This document shows, one piece after another, positions 1 to 8,256 of a DNA stretch of 64,000 nt; the first letter of the stretch is position 1; each line of letters starts with the position of its first letter. This stretch comes from Gemmatimonadaceae bacterium (lineage in GTDB: Bacteria > Gemmatimonadota > Gemmatimonadetes > Gemmatimonadales > Gemmatimonadaceae). Below the pieces are notes generated by a model. It made no database searches and was not told where the DNA came from. It was given only the letters and a program-made list of their open reading frames with translations. Where the stretch lies: assembly GCA_030835125.1 (NCBI GenBank), contig JAUQWM010000069.1:41373-105372 (forward strand). Direction: 5' to 3'. The position numbers were made by a program, and so were the translations under genes.

Positions 1-319
1 GCGCCGCCGCCCCGACGCCGCGCCGCTCGCCGTGACGCTGACGCTCATCGGGGAACGCCCCGCGGGGGAAGTCTCGCACGACCACCCGCTGGTGCGCGCC
101 GCCGCGGAGGCCACCCGCGGGCTCGAGCGCCTGCCGGAATTCGCCATCGCGTCGACCGACGCCAACATTCCCCTCAGCCGCGGTATCCCGGCGATCGCGA
201 TCGGGGGCGGCGGGGCCGGTGGCGAGACGCATACGCCCACCGAGTGGTTCGAGAACCGCGACGGGGCGCGCGGCGTCGCGCGCGCCGCCCTCCTGCTGGG
301 CGCGCTGGCGGATCGTTAG
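1..319 (+). CDS. M20-family metallopeptidase, C-terminal part (5' end outside window)
   Basis: The frame is open from position 2 to a TAG at 317-319, giving about 105 residues. The segment STDANIPLSRGIPAIAIGGG followed by GGETHTPTEWF matches the end of the catalytic domain of M20/PepT-like exopeptidases. There the STDAN stretch and the late histidine (ETHTP) lie near the dinuclear metal site. These enzymes remove residues from small peptides in the cytoplasm. The lid domain and the earlier metal ligands would lie upstream of the window. The stop codon is part of a GTTAGGC word, a motif that recurs across the window. The family is fairly sure; the exact substrate is not. Confidence 0.75.
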   Translation, partial: RRRPDAAPLAVTLTLIGERPAGEVSHDHPLVRAAAEATRGLERLPEFAIASTDANIPLSRGIPAIAIGGGGAGGETHTPTEWFENRDGARGVARAALLLGALADR

Positions 320-329
320 GCAGTCACGG

Positions 330-1364
330 TCATTGGCGGCGCAGCCAGATCACGAGGCCACCCGCGTCACGGGCGCCGGCATGCCCGCCACACCAGACGC
401 CCATGCGGTCGTGGAGCGTGCCGGACCAGTCCTTCAGGTGGAACTCGAACGCCTCTACTTCCGACGCCATGTACGCGTTGAGCGGCCGCACCAGCGGCTG
501 GAGGCCGTCGATGATCACGCACCGGGGCGCCGAGCAGCCGGACTCGCGCAGCATCATCTTGCCGGCCAGCGGGGTCCGGATGAGCGCCTGGCACAGGTCC
601 ATGTCCGCGTATGGGTCGAGGTCCTCGCGGGACGCCACGCCCCCGGATGAGAGCTTCCACCGCATCCGGGAGTCGAGCTCGATGAAGGCGAACGTGTCGC
701 GCCCGAAGCCGCTCTCGGCCAGGATGTACGCCTCCGGCAGGCCCTGCGGATGCCGCTTCACGCGAATCGTGTCCTCGCGCTCGGCGCGCAGGCTCAGGCT
801 CCCGAAGTACGGCGTGTACCCGACCTTCCGGACGCGGAGCACGATCGTGCCCTTCTGCGCCTTCAGCAGCCGGAAGTGCCCGGCGGAGTCGGTCCTGACG
901 TGCAGGTCCGCGGCGCCGGCCGCGATCACCTCCGCCCCGACCACGGGCTGGTCCAGGTCATCGACGACGATCCCCGTATAGCGCGCCACCGGCCCTCGCT
1001 CGCGGATGCGAACCGAGTCGAGCAACCGCGGCAGCGATTGCATCGTGATGATGATCGGGGCGCCATCCGACGGCAGGCGCACGGCCACCTGCGCGGGCTC
1101 GAACCCGATGCGCCTGACGCGAATCGTGTACTCGCCGGTGCGAAGCGCGGTGATGACGAACTCGCCATTCTGGTCGGCGACGACCCGGCGGTCCCCGGGT
1201 TCCAGCCCGACCTGCGCGTACGACACCGGTCGCCCGTTCTCGTCGCGCACCCGACCGCGAATGTCCTGGGCAAGCCCCTCGACCAGGGGCAGGGAGAGCA
1301 GGAGCGCCATCACACCCAGGAACGTGGCTGGCCCACGTCGTGCAATTCGCGCGCACCCATGCAT
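330..1364 (-). CDS. Secreted carboxypeptidase-regulatory-like protein with plug-like C-terminus
   Basis: The 344-residue protein has an N-terminal signal sequence (hydrophobic core FLGVMALLLSLPL, likely cleaved after GLA). Two carboxypeptidase-regulatory/transthyretin-like beta-sandwich units follow, at about residues 33-110 (GRVRDENGRPVSYAQV ... GEYTIRVRRIGF) and 125-205. The C-terminal third (CVIIDGLQPL, then EVEAFEFH) resembles the end of a TonB-receptor plug, but no barrel follows. It is a paralogue of the genes at 60,416-61,462 and 61,459-62,478, which share the same layout. It is probably periplasmic or outer-membrane associated. No enzymatic residues are visible. Function unknown. Confidence 0.8.
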   Translation of the reverse strand: MHGCARIARRGPATFLGVMALLLSLPLVEGLAQDIRGRVRDENGRPVSYAQVGLEPGDRRVVADQNGEFVITALRTGEYTIRVRRIGFEPAQVAVRLPSDGAPIIITMQSLPRLLDSVRIRERGPVARYTGIVVDDLDQPVVGAEVIAAGAADLHVRTDSAGHFRLLKAQKGTIVLRVRKVGYTPYFGSLSLRAEREDTIRVKRHPQGLPEAYILAESGFGRDTFAFIELDSRMRWKLSSGGVASREDLDPYADMDLCQALIRTPLAGKMMLRESGCSAPRCVIIDGLQPLVRPLNAYMASEVEAFEFHLKDWSGTLHDRMGVWCGGHAGARDAGGLVIWLRRQ

Positions 1365-1455
1365 TCGCGACTCCGGGGAAACGATGGGACCGCTCAGCCC
1401 TCCGTCGATTGGGCCGATTACACCGGCCTCCCACCAACGGTCCAGCTCACTGGCG

Positions 1456-2562
1456 TCATCGAGACAACCGCCGGGCCACCAGCCGTGCGTCGGCGCTGAT
1501 GTTGGCGATCGCGCCCGTGGTGTCGTATCGCATGCCGACGAAGTACAGGTTCGGCTGGTCCGCGCTCGTCACGGCGTCGGTGCGCAGGGCGAACCCCTTC
1601 TCGTCCCGCCGCACCAGCGTTCCCAGCGCGTCGAGCGCCGGCGCGAACCCGGTGGCCAGGATGATGCGGTCGAACGGGGCGCGCGAACCGTCGGCGAATC
1701 GTGCGCCGCCCGTCTCGAGCGACTCGATGGTGCCGACCCGCAGGCGGACCTTGCCCTCGCGAATGGCATCGACGAGGTGAAAGCCGATGACCGGAACGGC
1801 ATCGGCGGGCGTCCACGGTGGTCGCGGCAGGATGGGGGCGCCATGGCGGAATTCCGAGACCCGCTGCATGAGGCGCGAGACACGACGACGGGCGCCGATC
1901 GGCAGCCGCCGCATGGCGGCGGCGAGGTACTGGATCGGGATGCCGGCGATCGCCCGGGGGACGACGTTCGCCCCGCGCCTGACGAGGATCGTCACGTCGA
2001 CGCCGGCGCGACCCAGCTCGCTCGCGATCTCGCCACCGGAGTTCCCCACCCCGACCACCAGCACGCGCTGGCCGGCACAGGGCCCCGGATTGCGGTAGTT
2101 CACCGAGTGGGTGATCGACCCGGCGAACGACGCGCGGCCGGGGATCTCCGGTTCGACCGGGTTCGACATGATCCCCGTGGCCATGACGATCGCCGAGGCC
2201 CGCACGTCGATCCCCTTCACCATCGCAACCCATTCATTGCCATCGCGCCGGAGGGCCGAAACGGTCATCCCGGTCTCGACCTTCAGCCCGGCACCGGCCG
2301 CATAGTCTCGCAGGTACGCCACGAACTGGTCCCGCGTCGGGAACAGCGGCGTGCCATCCGGGAAGTCGCGCCCCGGCAGCGTGGACATGTGCCGCCCGGT
2401 GTGGAGCGTCAGCGAGTCATAGGCGTTGACCCACGACGTTCCGAGAGTTGGACCGCGCTCCAGCAGGCGATACGCCACGCCCCGCCGCGACAACTCGGCG
2501 GCCGTCGCCAGTCCCGCGGGACCGGCACCGATGATGACCACAGGCCCGCCCCGTGACGTCAC
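1456..2562 (-). CDS. Flavin-containing monooxygenase-like NAD(P)/FAD oxidoreductase
   Basis: An N-terminal FAD-binding Rossmann motif (VVIIGAGPAGLATAAELS) is followed at mid-protein by a second dinucleotide motif (VLVVGVGNSGGEIASEL) for NADPH. An ATG motif (ILATGF) and a terminal PNLYFVGM segment complete the FMO/YUCCA-type arrangement. Such enzymes are cytoplasmic and oxidise small substrates with O2 and NADPH. The GTG at 2,562 is chosen because it sits just before the FAD fold (about 368 residues). A longer reading from a TTG at 2,625 adds 21 residues without homology. The gene stands alone after a 27-bp palindrome that ends the upstream operon. The substrate cannot be told. Confidence 0.8.
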   Translation of the reverse strand: MTSRGGPVVIIGAGPAGLATAAELSRRGVAYRLLERGPTLGTSWVNAYDSLTLHTGRHMSTLPGRDFPDGTPLFPTRDQFVAYLRDYAAGAGLKVETGMTVSALRRDGNEWVAMVKGIDVRASAIVMATGIMSNPVEPEIPGRASFAGSITHSVNYRNPGPCAGQRVLVVGVGNSGGEIASELGRAGVDVTILVRRGANVVPRAIAGIPIQYLAAAMRRLPIGARRRVSRLMQRVSEFRHGAPILPRPPWTPADAVPVIGFHLVDAIREGKVRLRVGTIESLETGGARFADGSRAPFDRIILATGFAPALDALGTLVRRDEKGFALRTDAVTSADQPNLYFVGMRYDTTGAIANISADARLVARRLSR

Positions 2563-2672
2563 GGCGTTCGTAGTGCCACGTTCATGCCTGACTCCGCGTT
2601 CGCGACACGAATCCAGGGGATGCAATCAAGGGCCGGCAGGGAGGCGGAGCCAGCCCCTGCCTGACCGGACGC

Positions 2673-2699
2673 GACCAATGGGGTCAGACCCCATTGGTC
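2673..2699. repeat. 27-bp perfect palindrome (arms GACCAATGGGGTC), likely terminator
   Basis: Two 13-base arms flank a single central A at 2,686. It lies 11 bases past the stop of the minus-strand sugar nucleotidyltransferase, where a transcription terminator is expected. The inner 23 bases recur at 63,973-63,995, and with a central T at 63,941-63,963, so this is a dispersed element and not an ordinary one-off terminator. Confidence 0.85.
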
Positions 2700-2709
2700 C
2701 ATTCCCGGT

Positions 2710-3699
2710 CTACGCCTCGTCGGCGCGGACCTCGGAATGGTCGCCCAGCGTCACTTCGCCATCGACGCCAGCAACGAACACCTCGTCGCCGATCAGTGAC
2801 TTGGTGAGGTGCGACCGGACGATCCGGCCCCCGGTGCCGACGATCGTGTCCCGCAGGGTGGAATGCTCGACGATCGTGCCGGCGCCAAGGGAGACGTTAG
2901 GCCCGACCTTCGAGTTGGCGATCTTCACGCCGTCCTCGATATAGACCGGCTCGATCACCTGCGACCGGTCGATCCCGGCCGGGATCCGTGCCCGGCCCTT
3001 CTCCAGCATGACCCGGTTGGTCTCCAGCAGCGTGTCGATCTTGCCGGCATCGTACCAGCCCTCGACGTCGATTACCTTGATCCGCGCACCGTGGTCGATC
3101 ATGTACTGGAACGCATCGGTCAGGAAGTATTCGCCCTGGTTCTTGGGCTGGCTGAGCACGTGGGCGATGCCCTCGTAGAGCAGCTTCCAGTTCCGGATGT
3201 AATACAGCCCGATGTTGGCGCGCTTCGAGATCGGCGTCTTCGGCTTCTCGACGATCTTCGTCATGTTGCCGTCGGCATCCGTGACCACCACGCCGAAGCG
3301 CTGGTAGTCCTCGACTTCCTTCACCCAGATGATGCCGTCGGCGTCGGTCCGGTTGATCACCGACAGGTCGGCGTCGAAGATGGTGTCGACGAAGATGATG
3401 AGGACCGGCTGGTCCACGTGCGGGCGCGCGAGTTCCACCGCGCCGGCGGTGCCGTCCTGCACCTGCTGCTCGATGAAGACCGCCGGGAGCGAGAACGCCT
3501 CACGCGTGTACTGCTCGACCTTCTCCTTCAGGTGCCCCGTGATGTAGACCACCTGCTCGACGTTGCCGAGCTTCTCGAGGTCCTCGAGGATGTACGCCAT
3601 CACCGGCTTGCCGGCGACCCTGAGCATCGGCTTCGGCGTGATGTGGGTGTGCGGACGGAGCCGCGTCCCCTTGCCGGCCAGCGGGATGATGACCTTCAT
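2710..3699 (-). CDS. Sugar-1-phosphate nucleotidyltransferase with left-handed beta-helix tail
   Basis: The 329-residue cytoplasmic enzyme opens with the nucleotidyltransferase signature IIPLAGKGTRLRPHT and a PKPML segment, which bind the NTP and sugar phosphate. The catalytic domain runs to about residue 240. A C-terminal hexapeptide-like stretch (VYIEDGVKIANSKVGPNVSLGAGTIV) suggests a beta-helix domain. The reaction is NTP plus sugar-1-phosphate to NDP-sugar; glucose-1-phosphate thymidylyltransferase or a mannose-1-phosphate relative are both possible. Its ATG overlaps the stop of the cupin gene in an ATGA, so it is the last gene of the atp operon, and the pair suggests mannose or related sugar activation. 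Confidence 0.85.
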   Translation of the reverse strand: MKVIIPLAGKGTRLRPHTHITPKPMLRVAGKPVMAYILEDLEKLGNVEQVVYITGHLKEKVEQYTREAFSLPAVFIEQQVQDGTAGAVELARPHVDQPVLIIFVDTIFDADLSVINRTDADGIIWVKEVEDYQRFGVVVTDADGNMTKIVEKPKTPISKRANIGLYYIRNWKLLYEGIAHVLSQPKNQGEYFLTDAFQYMIDHGARIKVIDVEGWYDAGKIDTLLETNRVMLEKGRARIPAGIDRSQVIEPVYIEDGVKIANSKVGPNVSLGAGTIVEHSTLRDTIVGTGGRIVRSHLTKSLIGDEVFVAGVDGEVTLGDHSEVRADEA

Positions 3700-4169
3700 G
3701 GCGCGTTCGTGCCCTCGCGTCCGTAGCGGTCCTTGAGGCGGACGACGTCGTCGAGTTCCGGCGTGGACACCTCGAGCACGTCGCAGTCGGTCACCGCTTC
3801 CATGTAGTGGATCGTACCCGGGGTGATGCGAAACGAATCGCCGACCAGGAGGTGCACGTCGGTGAGCTCCGGGATCGGACTGCGCCCGGCCACCGGGGTC
3901 TCGCCGGTGCCCGCGGTGCGCATCCCCGAGCCCTGGGATGGACCCGTCGCCTGTGGCCGGTGGCCCGTGGCCTCGCCCTTCGCCACCCAGTACTTGAGTT
4001 CCCCCGAGAGCAGGAGGACCGTCTCGTCCTTGACGTTATGGTACTGCACCGAGAGCGCATGCCCGGCGCGGATGTGCAGGATCTTCCCGACGTAGCGATC
4101 GGTCTTCGCCCAGATGGTCTCGTGTCCCCACGGCTTGGGGACCGTCGTCACCTCGACGCGGCCGCTCAT
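3696..4169 (-). CDS. Cupin, mannose-6-phosphate isomerase type II-like, with low-complexity insert
   Basis: The 157-residue cupin fold has the family signature PKPWGHETIW at residues 11-20 and VQYHNVKDETVLLLSGEL at 41-58. After an insert, LLVGDSFRITPGTIHYMEAV and STPELDDVVRLKDRYGR complete the barrel. Metal-ligand histidines are plausible at H44 and H121. Residues about 66-100 (from EATGHRPQATG to GRSPIPE) are not part of the fold; their start is encoded by a 7-base tandem repeat at 3,951-3,971. The gene overlaps atpH upstream and the nucleotidyltransferase downstream by ATGA. It probably interconverts mannose-6-phosphate and fructose-6-phosphate, or is a sugar-binding cupin. Confidence 0.8.
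   Translation of the reverse strand: MSGRVEVTTVPKPWGHETIWAKTDRYVGKILHIRAGHALSVQYHNVKDETVLLLSGELKYWVAKGEATGHRPQATGPSQGSGMRTAGTGETPVAGRSPIPELTDVHLLVGDSFRITPGTIHYMEAVTDCDVLEVSTPELDDVVRLKDRYGREGTNAP
3951..3978. repeat. 7-base tandem repeat inside the cupin coding region
   Basis: Units CTGTGGC, CGGTGGC and CCGTGGC follow each other with a 7-base period, then a decayed CTCGCCC. The stretch is translated as part of the extra loop of the cupin protein (about residues 65-73). It has the form of the intergenic heptad arrays elsewhere in this window, so it looks like an array that entered a gene and stayed in frame. Confidence 0.7.
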
Positions 4170-4708
4170 CGCGCGGCCACGATCCTCGACTTCAGCGTCT
4201 TCAGCCGCTTCCGCACCGACCCGTCCAGCACCTGGTCGCCGACCTTGACGACCACGCCGCCTAACAACTCCGGGTTGACGCTCACGTGGGGCACCACCGT
4301 CTTCGAGAACGCCCGTGACAGCTGCGCCGCGATCATCTGCCGGTCGGCGTCCGACGCCTCGCGCGACAGCGTCACCTGGGCGTGCAACCGGCCCGTAGCC
4401 TCATCCACCAGGTTGCTGTACTCGGACGCGATCTGTGACAGCAGCAACTGGCGGCGGTTCAGGACCAGCTTCTGGAGGAACCGGACCATGGTCTTCGGCA
4501 GCTTCCCGGCGAACGCCTTCCCGATCACGACGTTCTTCTGCGACGCCGAGACCTGGGGGGCGGCCAGGAAGTTCCGCAGGCGCGCATCACTCTCAATGGC
4601 CGTCACCACCCCGTGGATCGCCAGTCCCCATCCCTCGAGGTCGTTCGCCTTCGTCGCCAGGGCAAGCAGCGCCTCGGCATAGTTCCGCGAGATGGTGATG
4701 GCGCGCAT
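4166..4708 (-). CDS. atpH: ATP synthase F1 subunit delta
   Basis: The 180-residue protein has the OSCP/delta layout: an N-terminal helical domain (YAEALLALATKANDLEGW) and the conserved C-terminal segment ELLGGVVVKVGDQVLDGSVRKRLKTLK. It forms part of the peripheral stalk, joining the b subunits to the alpha3-beta3 head at the cytoplasmic side of the membrane. The start overlaps the stop of atpF by one base (TAATG). Its own stop overlaps the cupin start in an ATGA. In most bacteria atpA follows atpH; here a cupin and a sugar nucleotidyltransferase take that place. Confidence 0.93.
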   Translation of the reverse strand: MRAITISRNYAEALLALATKANDLEGWGLAIHGVVTAIESDARLRNFLAAPQVSASQKNVVIGKAFAGKLPKTMVRFLQKLVLNRRQLLLSQIASEYSNLVDEATGRLHAQVTLSREASDADRQMIAAQLSRAFSKTVVPHVSVNPELLGGVVVKVGDQVLDGSVRKRLKTLKSRIVAAR

Positions 4709-5259
4709 TACGCCTTCCCGCCCAGCGTCACCGACCCGAGGAAGTCCTCGACCAGCTTGCGGTTGGCGTCGCTGTCGAGGTTGCGCTCGATGACCTTGCC
4801 CGCGCCGGCGATCGCGAGCTCGACTGCCTCACGACGCAATGCGGCGATCGCGTTGACCTTCTCGGTCTCGATCTCGCGGCGGGCGCGATCGAGCATTTCC
4901 TGCTGCTGGGCCTTGGTCTGCTCGAGCAGGTCGCCGCGGAGCTTCTCCGCGGTAGCGCGCCCGTCGGCGATGAGCTTCTGCGCCTCGCCGCGCGCCTGCT
5001 CCAGGCTGGCGCGTTGCTCGGCGAGGAGGCGGGCCGCCTCATCGAGATCCCGCCGCGCGGCGTCGATCGCCGCCTGCAGGGAGCGCTCACGCGCCTCGAC
5101 CGCGGCCAGCATCGGCTTGAAGGCGTACCGGGACAGCACCACCAGGAGCAGCACGAAGATGACGATCGTCCAGAACATCAGGCCGCCGCTGGGCGACAGG
5201 AGGTCGACCTTGCGCTCGGCTTCCTGGGCGACCGCGGCAATCAGCAGGAACGTGGACAT
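4708..5259 (-). CDS. atpF: ATP synthase F0 subunit b
   Basis: The 183-residue protein has one membrane segment near residues 28-46 (MFWTIVIFVLLLVVLSRYAF), followed by a long alanine-, arginine- and glutamate-rich coiled coil (VEARERSLQAAIDAARRDLDEAARLLAEQ region). This is the b subunit of the peripheral stalk, anchored in the inner membrane and dimerising through the coiled coil. Eighty-seven bases separate it from atpE; that gap holds a heptad array at 5,268-5,295 and a 10-bp-stem hairpin at 5,307-5,340. Confidence 0.93.
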   Translation of the reverse strand: MSTFLLIAAVAQEAERKVDLLSPSGGLMFWTIVIFVLLLVVLSRYAFKPMLAAVEARERSLQAAIDAARRDLDEAARLLAEQRASLEQARGEAQKLIADGRATAEKLRGDLLEQTKAQQQEMLDRARREIETEKVNAIAALRREAVELAIAGAGKVIERNLDSDANRKLVEDFLGSVTLGGKA

Positions 5260-5267
5260 TGAAGCTG

Positions 5268-5295
5268 GATAGGAGATGGAAGACGGGAGACGTGA
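5268..5295. repeat. 7-base tandem array, four units (GATAGGA type)
   Basis: Four degenerate units with exact 7-base spacing (GATAGGA, GATGGAA, GACGGGA, GACGTGA) occupy the gap just upstream of the atpF start. Each begins GA and ends in A. Confidence 0.65.
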
Positions 5296-5306
5296 CGCTT
5301 CCTGAC

Positions 5307-5340
5307 TGCCGGCGGCCGACCCCGGGGCCTGCCGCCGGCA
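5307..5340 (-). terminator. Hairpin between atpE and atpF
   Basis: A 10-bp perfect stem (TGCCGGCGGC paired with GCCGCCGGCA) encloses a 14-base loop that itself contains CCCCGGGG. It starts seven bases past the atpE stop. No U-run follows, so it may act as an mRNA-stability or attenuating hairpin that separates the highly expressed atpE from atpF, instead of a full terminator. Confidence 0.5.
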
Positions 5341-5346
5341 TTCGAA

Positions 5347-5718
<372 letters not shown>

Positions 5719-5793
5719 TCAACGGGATTCCCGGGTCATTCGACCCGGTACCTGTCGCACGGAGTGGAGCGAAGACTCCGCGCCCTCAGGAAC

Positions 5794-5814
5794 GTGATTC
5801 GTGATTCGTGACTC
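5794..5814. repeat. 7-base tandem array (GTGATTC x3) upstream of atpE
   Basis: GTGATTC, GTGATTC and GTGACTC follow each other in the 219-base gap between atpB and atpE. The rest of that gap (5,632-5,850) holds the palindrome GAGGCCCGGGCCTC at 5,707-5,720 and no open reading frame with coding character. Confidence 0.7.
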
Positions 5815-5850
5815 GGCACTTCAGGTGCAACGCTTTGCGCTGTGCGCTTA

Positions 5851-6852
5851 TCAATGGTGCGCCACTCGCATCTGCCCGATGAACACGCTCGTGAGCAGGG
5901 TAAAGATGAACGCCTGCAGGAACGACACGAAGATCTCGAGCAGCATGATCGCGATCGCCATCAGCAGCGGCGCGAAGCCCACCGGCAGCTTGAAGGCGAA
6001 GATCAGGCCGATGAACGCCAGCACGACGATGTGGCCGGCGGTCATGTTGGCGAAGAGGCGGATCGCCAGCGCGAAGGGCTTGGTGAACTTCGAGATGATC
6101 TCCACCGGCGACATGATCAGGAACATGATGACGCGCATGGGCAGCGCCATCTCCCGGTTCCAGTAGAAGACGGTGTTGAGGTAGCCGAGGCCCTGGGACC
6201 GGATGCCCGAGATCTCCGTGACCAGCAGCGACAGGATCGCCATGGTGGCGGTCACGGACACATTGCCGGTGGCCGTCGACCCGAACGGAATGAGGCCGAG
6301 GAGGTTGGCGAACAGGAGGAAGAAGAAGACCGTCAGGAGGTACGGGGCGTAGGCGTCCCCGTGCGGTCCGACGTTAGGCACGATGACCTCGTTCCGGATG
6401 TACAGGACCATGGCCTCGATGCCGGCGGCGAAGCCCTTCGGCCGGCCGACCGCATGGGTGTGGCGGACGTGGGCCCGGGCGGTGCCGACCAGGATCACGC
6501 CGGCCAGGGTGGCGGCCAGCAGCAGCATCACCACGTGCTTGGTGGGGGAGAGCTGCAGTTCCAGGGGGCCGATGTGCACCGGGTCCCAGAGGGGACCGCA
6601 GCCGTGCTCCCCGACGTGGCGGCCCAGGCAGACGTGCATGGCGAACGGCGGCTTCCAGAACGGCAGCTCCATCTCGTAGCTGTCCGTGATGTGCGGCGTG
6701 ATGATGTCGACTTCTTCGGCGGCGGGAGCGGCGTGTTCGCCCTGCGCCGCGGACGACTCGACGGCGGGAGCGGGCGCGTGGTCCTGCGCGGTGAGGGAGG
6801 CGGCGGGGATCGCGAGCGAGAGCGCGAGCAGCAGGGAACCCAGGCGCGTCAT
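5851..6852 (-). CDS. atpB: ATP synthase F0 subunit a
   Basis: Read from the ATG at 6,852, the protein has 333 residues. It begins with a Sec-type signal-like segment (LGSLLLALSLAIPAASLTAQ), then an extracytoplasmic region of about 90 residues, then five or six membrane helices. The key stator motif ALAIRLFANMTAGH is present near residue 265; its arginine faces the c-ring glutamate. The long N-terminal export signal is unlike E. coli AtpB but resembles a subunits of Gemmatimonadota and Bacteroidota. The ATG overlaps the atpI stop by ATGA. The reading frame extends further upstream, but that part is a shadow of atpI. Confidence 0.93.
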   Translation of the reverse strand: MTRLGSLLLALSLAIPAASLTAQDHAPAPAVESSAAQGEHAAPAAEEVDIITPHITDSYEMELPFWKPPFAMHVCLGRHVGEHGCGPLWDPVHIGPLELQLSPTKHVVMLLLAATLAGVILVGTARAHVRHTHAVGRPKGFAAGIEAMVLYIRNEVIVPNVGPHGDAYAPYLLTVFFFLLFANLLGLIPFGSTATGNVSVTATMAILSLLVTEISGIRSQGLGYLNTVFYWNREMALPMRVIMFLIMSPVEIISKFTKPFALAIRLFANMTAGHIVVLAFIGLIFAFKLPVGFAPLLMAIAIMLLEIFVSFLQAFIFTLLTSVFIGQMRVAHH

Positions 6853-7196
6853 GTCTTCAGAAAGAGGGGTTCGATCAGGGTCGTCACAAACAGGAACGTC
6901 GCCAGCCCGAGGAGCGCGGCCCCCAGCGGAAGCCCGAGCCCGGGCACCACCAGCAGGGCGAAGATCGCCAGCGCGAGGAACCGCACCAGCACGCCGAGCC
7001 CCCATCCCGCCATCACGTTCCTCGTCGCCATGCCGCGCACGATGAGGAACGCCACCACCTGCACGCCTAACGCCGCTCCCGCGGCCACGGTCAACGCCTG
7101 CCGCACCGCCGGCGCGTCGAACAGCAGGATCCCGAGGAGCCACGTGGCGGCAATCAGTGCCGCGCACGCTGCCACGAAGAGGAGCGTGCGCCTCAC
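6849..7196 (-). CDS. atpI: ATP synthase-associated membrane protein AtpI (UncI)
   Basis: This protein of about 115 residues has four predicted membrane helices (TLLFVAACAALIAATWLLGIL, then two in the centre, and FLALAIFALLVVPGLGLPLG). AtpI assists c-ring assembly in the inner membrane. The GTG at 7,196 is selected because it overlaps the stop of atpZ in a GTGA and begins directly before the first helix; a longer frame to 7,331 only shadows atpZ. Primary sequence of AtpI is poorly conserved, so the call rests on position and topology. Confidence 0.75.
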   Translation of the reverse strand: MRRTLLFVAACAALIAATWLLGILLFDAPAVRQALTVAAGAALGVQVVAFLIVRGMATRNVMAGWGLGVLVRFLALAIFALLVVPGLGLPLGAALLGLATFLFVTTLIEPLFLKT

Positions 7197-7462
7197 GGCT
7201 TCCGGCGCTCGTCGTCGCGACGTTGCTGCTCCATCAGCTTGCGGTAGATCGAGTAGAAACTGGCGCCGGCGCCGGTGAAGACACACACGATCAGGAACAA
7301 CGGCGAGGTACCGAGCTTCCGGTCGAGCCACTGGCCGGCCAGGAGGAACAGCAGGATCGAGATCGCAAACTGGAGCCCCAGCCCGGCCATTGCCCCGCCG
7401 GACATCGAATCCGGTTGGGACTGGTCGGAGCGACTGGTCTCTGGCTTACGCTCCGGGTCCAT
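7193..7462 (-). CDS. atpZ: AtpZ/AtpI-type small membrane protein, first gene of the atp operon
   Basis: Eighty-nine residues from the ATG at 7,462 contain a polar head (about 25 residues) and two helices, GLGLQFAISILLFLLAGQWL and FLIVCVFTGAGASFYSIY. The GQWLDRKLGTSPLFL link is characteristic of the AtpZ family, which accompanies F0 genes and has been linked to Mg2+/Ca2+ movement and ATP-synthase function. It heads the operon and is followed by the overlapping atpI. A longer GTG start at 7,558 is rejected because the added part is basic and lacks conservation. Confidence 0.75.
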   Translation of the reverse strand: MDPERKPETSRSDQSQPDSMSGGAMAGLGLQFAISILLFLLAGQWLDRKLGTSPLFLIVCVFTGAGASFYSIYRKLMEQQRRDDERRKP

Positions 7463-7472
7463 TGCGGGGCGG

Positions 7473-7501
7473 AATTTAGGACTTTGTGAAATTTTTCGCA
7501 A
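7473..7501 (-). promoter_or_regulatory. Candidate promoter for the atp operon
   Basis: On the minus strand, TTGCGA (7,496-7,501) is followed after 17 bases by TAAATT (7,473-7,478). The segment is clearly AT-rich within a GC-rich region. The predicted transcript would start only a few bases before the atpZ ATG, so it would be nearly leaderless; a promoter further upstream is equally possible. Confidence 0.35.
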
Positions 7502-7615
7502 GCAACCCGAATCCACACCAACTTTGTGACTGTTGGCATTTGCGCGTCGGTTGGTCACCTAACGCGTTTCGCGTCGAACATGGCTCGGATCATTGAGTTA
7601 TAGCGATACTGGCTA

Positions 7616-7644
7616 TTGACTGCTGACATTTCGATCACTAACTT
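7616..7644 (+). promoter_or_regulatory. Candidate sigma-70-type promoter for the BsuPI-domain lipoprotein
   Basis: TTGACT (7,616-7,621), a 17-base spacer and TAACTT (7,639-7,644) form a near-consensus promoter. It lies about 70 bases upstream of the lipoprotein ATG, in the AT-rich divergent region 7,463-7,716 shared with the atp operon. Confidence 0.5.
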
Positions 7645-7716
7645 CGCCGCGCGATTTCGAGACCTGTCCCGGGTGACGCTCTAATGAGCCAGTCCCGGAC
7701 TGGCAACCGAGCCAGA

Positions 7717-8166
7717 ATGAACCGATCCATCACCGCGGCCCTGATCCTCGTGGCGGGCGTCGCCTACGCCTGCGGACCCCGCGCCCGGTCCTCGGAACCC
7801 GAGCGACGGAGTGCAGCTGTGGCCGGTCCGCCGGTCGCCGCGGTCCTGGACGTCAAGGTGCGTGACGGCATCGAGTTCACCTTCCGGGTCACCAACAACG
7901 CCAGCCGGAAGCTCGAGCTTCTCTTCCCCAGCGGCCAGACGCACGAGATCGTCGTCCTCGACTCGGTGGGAAGGGAGGTCTGGCGGTGGAGCGAGGGCCG
8001 GATGTTCACACAGGTCCTCCAGAACCGCGTCCTCGAGACCCACGCGACCGTAACCTGGGAGGCCGCGTGGCGCTATGCCGTGCCCCCGGGGAAGTACCTG
8101 GCGGTGGCCTCGCTCCTGAGCGAGAACAAGCCGCTGGAGGAGCGCGTAGAGTTCGAGGTCCGGTAG
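7717..8166 (+). CDS. Lipoprotein with BsuPI-type (intracellular proteinase inhibitor-like) domain
   Basis: The ATG at 7,717 gives about 149 residues beginning with a lipoprotein signal (SITAALILVAGVAYAC; lipidated cysteine in VAYAC). An in-frame ATG at 7,684 would add 11 polar residues. The mature part reads VRDGIEFTFRVTNNASRKLELLF, then QTHEIVVLDSVGREVWRWSEG and PPGKYLAVASL. This is the Ig-like fold of the BsuPI-PI family named after a Bacillus subtilis proteinase inhibitor. Whether this protein inhibits proteases is unknown. It stands alone between the atp promoter region and moxR. Confidence 0.7.
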   Translation: MNRSITAALILVAGVAYACGPRARSSEPERRSAAVAGPPVAAVLDVKVRDGIEFTFRVTNNASRKLELLFPSGQTHEIVVLDSVGREVWRWSEGRMFTQVLQNRVLETHATVTWEAAWRYAVPPGKYLAVASLLSENKPLEERVEFEVR

Positions 8167-8256
8167 GGCGAGGGGTGGGGCCGGGTGACCGCCCGGCAAA
8201 CGTACTCCGCGCCCGGTGTTAATTTCCGCGCTCCGAAACCTTCACGGCGTACGCAC

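Noticed and set aside
5851..7167. Longer version of atpB (438 residues)
   Set aside because: The extension lies across atpI. The ATG at 6,852 gives the signal peptide directly and an ATGA overlap.
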